Part shown: positions 1-5,651 of the stretch, piece by piece | Numbering within the stretch: position 1 is the stretch's first letter | Layout of the letters: each line of letters begins with the position of its first letter | Assembly (NCBI GenBank): GCA_903928325.1 | Contig: CAIYQF010000360.1 | Location: 1 to 5,651 of the forward strand | Origin: an uncultured beta proteobacterium | GTDB lineage: Bacteria; Pseudomonadota; Gammaproteobacteria; Burkholderiales; Burkholderiaceae_C | DNA length: 5,651 nucleotides | Direction: 5' to 3' | Made by a program: the position numbers and the translations under genes | Notes under the pieces: model-generated | What the model saw: the letters and a program-made list of their open reading frames with translations, nothing else | The model's database searches: none | Told to the model about the DNA's origin: nothing

Positions 1-610
1 CCACCAGCAAAATCGTGGTTCCGCGCTCGCGATTGATGCGCACCACGATCTCGAAAATCTCTTTGGTCAGCTTGGGGCTCAGGCCCAGGCTGGGCTCGTC
101 GAGCAGCATCAGGTCGGGGTTGGCCATCAGCGCGCGCGAGATCGCCAACATTTGCTGCTGGCCGCCTGACAGCAAGCCGGCGTCTTGGGTGCTGCGCTCT
201 TGGAGGATGGGAAAGTAGCCAAACACGGTTTCGATGTCGCGCGCTACGCCGTCACGGTCGCTGCGGGTGTAGGCGCCCATCAGCAGGTTGTCGCGCACGC
301 TGAGCAGCGGAAACACCTCGCGGCCCTCGGGCACATGGCTGAGGCCCTGCTGCACGATGAAGGACGGGTCTTTGGCAGTGATGTCCTGGCCCTTGAAGGC
401 GATAGAGCCTTTGCGCGGGTCAATGATGCCGGAGATGGTCTTCAAAATCGTGGTTTTGCCCGCACCGTTGGAGCCCAGCACGGCGGCGATTTCGCCACGG
501 CGCACTTGTAGACTCACGCCGCGTATGGCTTTGATGGGTCCGTAGGCGCTCTCCACGTTCAAGAGGCTGAGGACCGGCTCGTCGCTGATTGCGGGTGGCA
601 TGCTGCTCAT
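1..610 (-). CDS. livF: Liv-type ABC importer ATPase LivF (partial, C-terminus off left edge)
   Basis: This is one of the two ATP-binding subunits of a branched-chain amino acid type (HAAT) importer, on the cytoplasmic face of the inner membrane. The 203 visible residues show Walker A GSNGAGKTT (46-54), the LivF-typical VPEGR motif (93-97) in the Q-loop region, the ABC signature LSGGQQQ (147-153), and Walker B LMLLDEP with the D-loop region (167-180). The reading frame is still open at base 1. About 35 residues, including the H-switch histidine, are missing compared with the usual length of about 235-240. The start ATG at 610-608 is chosen because AGGGGG lies six bases upstream and because it overlaps the livG stop as ATGA. 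A second ATG at 601-599 is less well placed. LivF is distinguished from LivG by VPEGR and by its place last in the gene order. The substrate cannot be read from an ATPase. Confidence 0.93.
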   Translation of the reverse strand, partial: MSSMPPAISDEPVLSLLNVESAYGPIKAIRGVSLQVRRGEIAAVLGSNGAGKTTILKTISGIIDPRKGSIAFKGQDITAKDPSFIVQQGLSHVPEGREVFPLLSVRDNLLMGAYTRSDRDGVARDIETVFGYFPILQERSTQDAGLLSGGQQQMLAISRALMANPDLMLLDEPSLGLSPKLTKEIFEIVVRINRERGTTILLV

Positions 611-1443
611 ACGGCACCCCCTGTGGTGGTGGCGCTGCTGGAGCGGCGCAGCGAAGACACATCGTCCACCGTGCCCAAATAGGCTTCAATCACGCCCGGG
701 TCGCTTTGCACTTCGCGCGGCGTGCCCATGGCCAGCACTTCGCCCTGGTTCATGGCCAGCACCCGGTCCGACACCTTGGACACCAGGCCCATGTCGTGTT
801 CGACCATCAGCACGCTGATGCCTAACTCTTGTTGAATGTCCTGGATCCAGAAGGCCATGTCGTCGGTTTCGTCCACGTTCAGGCCCGAAGATGGCTCGTC
901 GAGCAGCAGCAGCCGGGGCTCGGTGCACAGGGCGCGCGCCATCTCCACCACTTTGCGCACGCCGTAGGGCAAACCAGCAACAAACGTGTCGCGGTAGTGC
1001 TGCAGGTTGAGGAAGTCGATCACCTCTTCGGCCTTCTCGCGCGAGCGCAACTCCGCTTCGCGCACCGCCGGGGTGAAAAACAGGTCTTGCCAAAAACCCG
1101 TCTGGCGGTGCGTGTGGCGGCCAATCAAGAGGTTGTGCAGCACCGAGGCGTGCTCAAACAGCTCGATATTCTGGAAGGTGCGCGCAATGCCCAGCGCCGC
1201 CACGTCTTGCGGTGCCTGCGCAGTCAGTTTGACCATGCCTTGCGGCCCCAGGTAGTCAATTTCCCCCGTGGTGGGGGTGTAAATGCGGCTGATCAGGTTA
1301 AACACCGTGGTCTTGCCTGCGCCGTTGGGCCCGATCAGCGTGAATACTTCGCCCGGTTTAACGTCAAAGCTCACGTTGTTGACGGCCAGCACGCCGCCAA
1401 AGCGCACGCTCAAATTCTTGGTAGATAAAAGAGGGGCGCTCAT
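607..1443 (-). CDS. livG: Liv-type ABC importer ATPase LivG
   Basis: This is the second ATP-binding subunit of the HAAT importer, expected to pair with LivF under the LivH/LivM permeases. The 278 residues contain Walker A GPNGAGKTT (38-46), Q-loop TFQN (Q91), Walker B LLLLDEPSSGL (178-188) and H-switch H216 in VEHDMGLV. The signature is LPYGVRK (158-164), with proline where most LivG proteins have serine (LSYG). The typical LivG insert between Q-loop and signature is present (about 103-150). The protein is some 20 residues longer than the usual 250-260, because a Ser/Thr-rich tail (about 258-278) follows the conserved EAYLG. The start ATG overlaps the livM stop as ATGA, and no strong ribosome binding site is visible before it, so translation is probably coupled to livM. 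The identity as a LivG-type ATPase is secure. The substrate is not known. Confidence 0.95.
   Translation of the reverse strand: MSAPLLSTKNLSVRFGGVLAVNNVSFDVKPGEVFTLIGPNGAGKTTVFNLISRIYTPTTGEIDYLGPQGMVKLTAQAPQDVAALGIARTFQNIELFEHASVLHNLLIGRHTHRQTGFWQDLFFTPAVREAELRSREKAEEVIDFLNLQHYRDTFVAGLPYGVRKVVEMARALCTEPRLLLLDEPSSGLNVDETDDMAFWIQDIQQELGISVLMVEHDMGLVSKVSDRVLAMNQGEVLAMGTPREVQSDPGVIEAYLGTVDDVSSLRRSSSATTTGGAV
617..622 (-). promoter_or_regulatory. Ribosome binding site of livF inside livG
   Basis: On the minus strand AGGGGG lies six bases before the livF ATG at 610. It falls within the last codons of livG (those for the GGAV end), so livF has its own binding site as well as the ATGA overlap. Confidence 0.7.
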
Positions 1444-2516
1444 TTCAGGCGGTCCGATTTCTGGAAAGACTTCTGCCGCTTGAACATGCCCTTGCGGTAG
1501 AACGGAAACATCTCAATATAAGTGCGCACCTTGAGCCAGCGGCCGTACAAGCCCATGGGCTCAAACAACACAAAGGCAATCAGCACCGCGCCGTAGACCA
1601 CGCCCTGCAAGCCCGGCGCCTGGCCAATGACGGCGGGCAGGTAGTCTTTGACCATGGAAATCAGCTGCGGCATGGTGATCAGGAAAATCGCCCCCAAAAA
1701 CGCGCCATGCACCGAGCCCAGGCCGCCGATCACAATCATTAAAAGCAAGTCAATCGACTGCAGGATGTTGAACTGGTCGGGAGAGATAAATTGAAGTTTG
1801 TGCACATACAGCGCCCCCGCCACTCCGGCCAGCGCGGCAGAAATGGCAAACGAAAGGGTTTTATAGCGCGCCAGGTGGATGCCCATGCTTTGGGCGGAAA
1901 TCTCGGAGTCGCGGATGGCGACAAACGCCCGCCCGGTGGGGGCGCGCAACAGGTTCAGAATGCCCAAGGTGGCAAATACGGTAATCACCAGGCATAGGAA
2001 ATAGAACTGGATTTCGGTATCCAACACCCAGCCAAACAGATTAGGCTTCTTGATATGGATGCCCGCGTTGCCGCCAGTGACCGATTCCCAGCGCGCCAGC
2101 ACCTCTTCCACAATAAAGCCAAAGGCCAAGGTCGCCATGCCCAGATAAATGCCTTTGACGCGCAGCGCGGGCAAACCCACCACCACACCCACCGCCGCCG
2201 ACAGCGCGGCCGCTGCGGCCAATGCAATGGGAAAGGGCACACCCATATTGCTCAGCACCGCATGCGTGTAGGCGCCCACACCCAAAAAGGCAGCGTGGCC
2301 CAGCGAAAACAAGCCGGTAAAGCCCGCCAGCAGCATGATGCCCAGCGCCGCAATGCTGTAAATCAGCACAAAGGTGAGCTGCGCCAGCCAGTACTCGGTA
2401 AACAGCCAGGGCGCGGCCAGCAGCAAGAGCACCAACACGCTGTACCAGAACACGTGCCCGCCGTGCTTAGCCAGCGCAATGTCTTGCGCGTAATGGGTTT
2501 TGAAAATGAAACGCAT
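1440..2516 (-). CDS. livM: Liv-type ABC importer permease LivM
   Basis: This is an inner-membrane permease subunit of the HAAT importer, forming the substrate path together with LivH. With the chosen start it has 358 residues, many in hydrophobic segments (for example 25-39, 44-64, 97-115, 171-187, 221-238, 256-283 and 304-318). LivM hallmarks are GFTGLFSLGHAAFLGVGAY (65-83), TGGNAGI (147-153), the cytoplasmic coupling stretch PTGRAFVAIRDSEISAQSMG (193-212) and GGLGSVHGAFLG (264-275). The C-terminus is a basic tail (about 326-358) with FPFYRK and FKRQKSF. The frame is open upstream to an ATG at 2546-2544. I prefer the internal ATG at 2516-2514, because it begins MRFIFKTHYAQDI as I recall for relatives, has AAAAAGG seven bases upstream, and lies one base after the livH stop. 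The longer start would overlap livH by 29 bases. Confidence 0.93.
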   Translation of the reverse strand: MRFIFKTHYAQDIALAKHGGHVFWYSVLVLLLLAAPWLFTEYWLAQLTFVLIYSIAALGIMLLAGFTGLFSLGHAAFLGVGAYTHAVLSNMGVPFPIALAAAAALSAAVGVVVGLPALRVKGIYLGMATLAFGFIVEEVLARWESVTGGNAGIHIKKPNLFGWVLDTEIQFYFLCLVITVFATLGILNLLRAPTGRAFVAIRDSEISAQSMGIHLARYKTLSFAISAALAGVAGALYVHKLQFISPDQFNILQSIDLLLMIVIGGLGSVHGAFLGAIFLITMPQLISMVKDYLPAVIGQAPGLQGVVYGAVLIAFVLFEPMGLYGRWLKVRTYIEMFPFYRKGMFKRQKSFQKSDRLK

Positions 2517-2517
2517 G

Positions 2518-3393
2518 TCAGACCTTTTTGCGCAGTTTTTCGCCAAACAGGCCGTTGGGCTTGACCATCAACATCACCAGCACCACGATGTAGGCGGCAG
2601 TGTCCTTAAAGCCGTCGGGCAAATAAAAGCCCGAGAACGACTCCACCAGCCCAATCACCACACCACCCACAATGGCGCCAGGCAGGCTGCCAAAGCCACC
2701 CACCACCGCCGCCGGAAAGGCCTTGAGGCCAATAAACCCCATATTGGCGTGCACGAAAGTAATAGGCGCCAGCAGCAAGCCCGCCAGACAGGCCACGGCG
2801 GCGGCCAGCGCCCAGGCAATGCCGTTGAGCCGCTTGACCGGAATGCCCATGTAGTAGGCCGCGAGCTGGTTTTGCGAAGCCGCCTGCATGGCGATACCCA
2901 GTTTGCTGTAGCGAAACAGCGCAAACAACAAGAGGCACAGCACACCGGTGGCGGCGATTACTACCATGTGTTCGACATTGAGCACCAAACCTGCCACGCG
3001 CCAGATCTCGTCTTTGTACGGCACCGGCAGCGCCAAGGTGTCGGTGCCCATGCCTGGAATCATAGTGATCAGGCCGCGCGCCACGTAGCCAATGCCGATG
3101 GTCAACATGACAATGGAAAAGGCGGGTTGGCCCAGAATGGGGCGGATTACCGCAAACTCGATCAGCGCACCCAGAAGCGCTGTGGCTGCCACAGCACCGA
3201 GCACCGCGAGCCAATAAGGCAGGCCCAAAAGCGTCATGCCCACCAGACCGGCAAACGCACCCAACATCATCAACTCGCCTTGGGCGAAGCTGACCGTTTC
3301 GGTGGCCTTGTAAATGAGCACGAAGCCCATGGCGATCAGTCCGTAGATGCACCCTTGTGCTATTCCGCTGATCATCAATTGAAAAAACTGCAC
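2518..3393 (-). CDS. livH: Liv-type ABC importer permease LivH
   Basis: This is the other inner-membrane permease of the HAAT importer and the first gene of the cluster. The 291 residues match the usual length. An N-terminal hydrophobic segment (about 8-28) is followed by the LivH motif VSFAQGELMMLGAF (34-47). Next come further membrane segments, the cytoplasmic coupling loop around 161-190 (RYSKLGIAMQAA, then YYMGIPVKRLN), and GGFGSLPGAIVGG (232-244). It ends in the common KPNGLFGE (278-285). The start codon is GTG at 3393-3391, chosen because GGGGAG lies five bases upstream. The next in-frame ATG (residue 7) is already at the edge of the first membrane segment. The gene is one base from livM and 107 bases downstream of the thioesterase gene. 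A weak promoter candidate lies in that gap. The loop sequence differs from the E. coli leucine system as I remember it, which fits a divergent subgroup. Confidence 0.94.
   Translation of the reverse strand: MQFFQLMISGIAQGCIYGLIAMGFVLIYKATETVSFAQGELMMLGAFAGLVGMTLLGLPYWLAVLGAVAATALLGALIEFAVIRPILGQPAFSIVMLTIGIGYVARGLITMIPGMGTDTLALPVPYKDEIWRVAGLVLNVEHMVVIAATGVLCLLLFALFRYSKLGIAMQAASQNQLAAYYMGIPVKRLNGIAWALAAAVACLAGLLLAPITFVHANMGFIGLKAFPAAVVGGFGSLPGAIVGGVVIGLVESFSGFYLPDGFKDTAAYIVVLVMLMVKPNGLFGEKLRKKV
2523..2529 (-). promoter_or_regulatory. Ribosome binding site deciding the livM start
   Basis: Minus-strand AAAAAGG ends seven bases before the ATG at 2516 and lies inside the final livH codons. It supports the internal ATG over the upstream one at 2546. 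Confidence 0.6.
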
Positions 3394-3398
3394 CTGTT

Positions 3399-3404
3399 CT
3401 CCCC
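3399..3404 (-). promoter_or_regulatory. Ribosome binding site of livH (GTG start)
   Basis: Minus-strand GGGGAG lies five bases before GTG at 3393-3391. It is the strongest Shine-Dalgarno match seen in the window and is the main reason for accepting the GTG start of livH. Confidence 0.75.
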
Positions 3405-3419
3405 GTGTTGTGCAGTCAG

Positions 3420-3425
3420 GTTATA
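3420..3425 (-). promoter_or_regulatory. Possible -10 element of a livH promoter
   Basis: Minus-strand TATAAC matches five of six bases of the sigma-70 -10 consensus. It would give a leader of roughly 20 bases carrying the livH ribosome binding site. No good -35 is visible 16-18 bases upstream (around 3443-3449), so a promoter here would be weak or activator-dependent. It is a short match in an AT-richer spacer and could be chance. Read-through from the thioesterase gene is also possible. Confidence 0.3.
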
Positions 3426-3500
3426 TCTGCAAGGCGTCCATTCCTTGATAGGGTTGTTACTGACTTTTGGACATTAAATAATATTGCCTTCTTTGCGAAC

Positions 3501-3923
3501 TCAATTTTTTGGAATAGGACGCGGGCGACCGGCATCATCAATTGCCACATAGGTGACAAGCGCCTCGGTGACTTTGATGTAGCGGCCTTGGCTGCGAAAG
3601 CGCTCTGCAAACACCTCCACCTTGACCGTGATCGAGGTGCGGCCAATGCGCACCACCTTGGAAAAAAAGGACAAGATGTCACCCACCCGCACCGGTTGCT
3701 TAAAGATGAATTCATTGACCGCCACCGTCGCCATACGGCCCTGGGTGTAGCGTGCGGGCAGTACCGAACCCGCCAAGTCCACCTGCGCCATCACCCAGCC
3801 GCCAAAAATATCGCCGTTGGCGTTGCAGTCCCCCGGCATGGGGATGACCTTGAGCACCAGGTCTTGGTCGGTGGGTAGCCCCTCGGTGCTGGGCGGGTGG
3901 TCAGGGCTTGCGGAGGTGGACAT
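3501..3923 (-). CDS. YciA-type hotdog acyl-CoA thioesterase
   Basis: This is a cytoplasmic acyl-CoA hydrolase of the hotdog fold, YciA group, which cleaves acyl-CoA to free acid and CoA and normally works as an oligomer. With the chosen start it has 140 residues; E. coli YciA has about 132. The family signature NANGDIFGGW is at 34-43. D49 in the following AQVDLAGS helix sits at the position of the proposed catalytic acid. The conserved PVRVGDILSF (77-86), GRTSITVKVEV (94-104) and KVTEALVTYVAID (117-129) complete the fold. ATG at 3923-3921 is chosen for length and its MST opening. An in-frame ATG at 3962-3960 would give 153 residues and share its bases with the start of the divergent exporter; neither has a convincing ribosome binding site. 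An extension to 4064 is open but antisense to the exporter. The acyl chain preference cannot be read from sequence; YciA enzymes tend to be broad. Confidence 0.92.
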   Translation of the reverse strand: MSTSASPDHPPSTEGLPTDQDLVLKVIPMPGDCNANGDIFGGWVMAQVDLAGSVLPARYTQGRMATVAVNEFIFKQPVRVGDILSFFSKVVRIGRTSITVKVEVFAERFRSQGRYIKVTEALVTYVAIDDAGRPRPIPKN

Positions 3924-3960
3924 GGGCACAATCGGAGTTTGATGTTTTGAATTGTCCCCC

Positions 3961-5651
3961 ATGCGCTCTTTTGGCCCTTCTGCCGATTCCCCCCGCCACG
4001 CGCCAATCGCCGCCGGTGCGGCAGCCCCCACTCCGACAGGCCTCAAAGCCAGCGACTGGGGCACCTTAAAGCGCCTGTTCCCCTATTTGTGGGCCTACAA
4101 ATGGCGGGTGATGGTCGCACTCTCGTTCATGGTGGGCGCCAAAGTGGCCAATGTGGGCGTGCCCTTGCTGCTCAAAAACCTGGTCGACACCATGACGCCC
4201 AAGCCCGGCGACTTGTCCGCCGTACTGGTGGTGCCGGTGGCTTTGCTGGTGGCGTATGCGGCGCTGCGCTTAAGCACCTCGCTGTTTGCCGAGCTGCGCG
4301 ACTTGGTGTTTGCCAAGGCCACCGAGGGCGCGGCGCGCAGCATCTCGCTGGGCGTGTTTCGCCACTTGCACGCCATGAGCCTGCGCTTTCACCTGGACCG
4401 CCAGACCGGCGGCATGACGCGCGACATCGAACGTGGCACGCGCGCGGTGCACTCGCTGGTGTCGTATTCGCTCTACAGCATCGTGCCCACACTGATCGAG
4501 GTGGGGCTGGTGCTCACGCTCTTGGCGGTCAAGTTTGATGTTTGGTTTGCGGGAATTACCGTGATTGCGCTGGTGCTCTACATCAGCTTCACCATCAGCA
4601 TGACGGAATGGCGCACGCAGTTTCGCAAGCGCATGAACGAGCTCGATTCCAAGGCCCACACCCGCGCCATCGACTCGCTGCTCAATTTCGAGACTGTCAA
4701 ATACTTCAACAACGAAGAGTTCGAGGCCCGCCGCTACGACGACAACCTGGAGCGCTACCGCCAGGCCGCTTTAAAGAGCCAGCGCACCCTGAGCATTCTC
4801 AATGCGGGCCAGCAGCTGATCATCGCCTTTGCCCTAGTGGCCATGCTGACGCGCGCCACGCAGGGCGTGGTCGATGGTCGCATGACGCTGGGCGACCTGG
4901 TGATGGTCAACGCCTTCATGATCCAGATCTACATACCGCTGAATTTTTTGGGCGCGATCTACCGAGAGCTCAAGCAAAACCTGATCGACTTGGAAAAAAT
5001 GTTCACTCTGCTCGAGCGAGAGCAAGAGATCGCCGACGCGCCCGATGCCCATGCGCTGGTGCTAGCGCAGGGTGCGGCCAGTGCCAGCGTGCGCTTTGAC
5101 CATGTGAGCTTTGCCTACGACCCGGCGCGCCCCATCTTGCACGACATCAGCTTTGACATTCCGGCGGGCGAGACCGTGGCGGTGGTCGGACCTTCGGGGT
5201 CGGGAAAATCTACATTAGCGCGGCTCTTGTATCGTTTCTATGAAGTCCAGCAAGGCGGCATTTCGGTCGCAGGCCAAGACATCCGCACGCTCACCCAAGC
5301 CAGCCTGCGCGCCGCCATTGGCATCGTGCCGCAAGACACGGTGCTGTTTAACGACACGGTGCAGTACAACATTGCTTACGGTCGACCTGGCAGCAGCCTG
5401 GCCGAGGTGCAGGCTGCTGCGCGTGCTGCACACATTGACTCCTTCATTGCCAGCACGCCCGCAGGCTACGACACCATGGTGGGCGAGCGCGGGCTCAAGC
5501 TCTCAGGCGGCGAAAAGCAGCGGGTAGCCATTGCCCGCACCTTGCTCAAAGACCCGCCCATTCTGATTTTTGATGAAGCCACCAGCGCACTGGACTCGGC
5601 CAACGAGCGTGCCATCCAAGCCGAACTGGCCCGCGTGGCCCACAACAAAAC
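3961..5651 (+). CDS. Atm1/HMT1-type ABC exporter (partial, C-terminus off right edge)
   Basis: This is a half-size inner-membrane ABC exporter with a fused membrane domain and ATPase, resembling Atm1/HMT1. That family exports glutathione-based or sulfur compounds and is linked to Fe-S cluster supply and heavy-metal tolerance. The 563 visible residues begin with an Ala/Pro-rich segment (1-30). About six membrane helices follow (roughly 48-72, 87-103, 165-187, 193-213, 282-300, 308-328). Atm1-like motifs RDIERGTRA (154-162) and VKYFNNE (246-252) lie in the membrane domain. The ATPase shows Walker A GPSGSGKST (410-418), Q-loop Q458, signature LSGGEKQR (514-521), Walker B ILIFDE with E539, and SALD (542-545). 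The window ends before the expected H-switch; about 40-50 residues are missing. ATG at 3961 follows an in-frame stop at 3940-3942; no ribosome binding site is visible. MsbA-type lipid exporters are less likely given the two Atm1 motifs. Confidence 0.92.
   Translation, partial: MRSFGPSADSPRHAPIAAGAAAPTPTGLKASDWGTLKRLFPYLWAYKWRVMVALSFMVGAKVANVGVPLLLKNLVDTMTPKPGDLSAVLVVPVALLVAYAALRLSTSLFAELRDLVFAKATEGAARSISLGVFRHLHAMSLRFHLDRQTGGMTRDIERGTRAVHSLVSYSLYSIVPTLIEVGLVLTLLAVKFDVWFAGITVIALVLYISFTISMTEWRTQFRKRMNELDSKAHTRAIDSLLNFETVKYFNNEEFEARRYDDNLERYRQAALKSQRTLSILNAGQQLIIAFALVAMLTRATQGVVDGRMTLGDLVMVNAFMIQIYIPLNFLGAIYRELKQNLIDLEKMFTLLEREQEIADAPDAHALVLAQGAASASVRFDHVSFAYDPARPILHDISFDIPAGETVAVVGPSGSGKSTLARLLYRFYEVQQGGISVAGQDIRTLTQASLRAAIGIVPQDTVLFNDTVQYNIAYGRPGSSLAEVQAAARAAHIDSFIASTPAGYDTMVGERGLKLSGGEKQRVAIARTLLKDPPILIFDEATSALDSANERAIQAELARVAHNK

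Larger units (their letters stand above)
3394..3500. other. Intergenic spacer between thioesterase gene and livH
   Basis: This 107-base stretch is visibly richer in A and T than the genes around it, especially at 3470-3485. It holds the livH ribosome binding site and the -10 candidate. I see no stable hairpin followed by a T run on either strand, so there is no evident terminator after the thioesterase gene and the two could be partly co-transcribed. Confidence 0.6.

Noticed and set aside
829..1428. Plus-strand open frame of 199 codons antisense to livG
   Set aside because: It is opposite a well-supported ATPase with all main motifs, has no recognisable domain, and its composition fits an antisense reading.
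3414..3465. Inverted repeat AGTCAG (3414-3419) / CTGACT (3460-3465) flanking the -10 candidate of livH
   Set aside because: The arms are only six bases and 40 bases apart. A match like this is likely by chance in a spacer of this size, and I recognise no operator.
2500..3477. Long plus-strand open frame (325 codons), rich in His and Gln, antisense to livH
   Set aside because: It lies opposite a clear permease gene. Its His/Gln/Arg-rich composition is what antisense reading of a hydrophobic, GC-rich membrane gene gives, and it has no recognisable domain.
3394..3500. Rho-independent terminator after the thioesterase gene
   Set aside because: I found no GC-rich hairpin followed by a T run on either strand in the spacer.
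3926..3955. Partial inverted repeat ACAAT ... ATTGT between the divergent starts, considered as an operator
   Set aside because: Five-base arms with a long spacer and no match to an operator I can name; too weak to list.
3924..4064. Longer thioesterase starting at 4064 (187 residues)
   Set aside because: The extra residues are antisense to the exporter N-terminus, are low-complexity and exceed the usual YciA length; the family match begins after the ATG at 3923.
4089..5099. Plus- and minus-strand open frames inside the exporter gene
   Set aside because: They run in other frames of a continuous, motif-complete exporter reading frame and show no domains of their own.

Overview
The window looks like chromosomal DNA from a Gram-negative betaproteobacterium, most likely Comamonadaceae (Rhodoferax/Polaromonas/Limnohabitans-like). 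This rests on the fairly high GC content, the strong G/C preference at third codon positions, and the sequence style of the LivM- and Atm1-like proteins. The assignment is by recognition, not by a search.

From left to right, positions 1-3393 hold four minus-strand genes, read right to left as livH, livM, livG, livF. They encode the two permeases and two ATPases of a branched-chain amino acid type (HAAT/Liv) ABC importer. The genes are packed tightly: livH and livM are separated by one base, and livM/livG and livG/livF each overlap by four bases in an ATGA. livF runs off the left edge. No periplasmic binding-protein gene is present in the window. Positions 3394-3500 are a short AT-richer spacer with a possible livH promoter and a clear ribosome binding site. 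Positions 3501-3923 encode a YciA-type hotdog acyl-CoA thioesterase, also on the minus strand. From 3961 to the right edge a plus-strand gene encodes an Atm1/HMT1-type ABC exporter, cut off shortly before the expected H-switch.

The Liv proteins should form one inner-membrane importer: LivH and LivM make the translocation path, and LivG and LivF bind and hydrolyse ATP. Several details (LivG signature LPYG in place of LSYG, the basic LivM tail) point to a Liv subgroup whose substrate may not be leucine, isoleucine or valine. The thioesterase and the Atm1 exporter start back to back with 37 bases or fewer between their start codons. They are probably functionally unrelated to each other.

I see no RNA gene, mobile element, CRISPR array or clear terminator. 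Nothing here amounts to a convincing undescribed system; the points worth a second look are modest.
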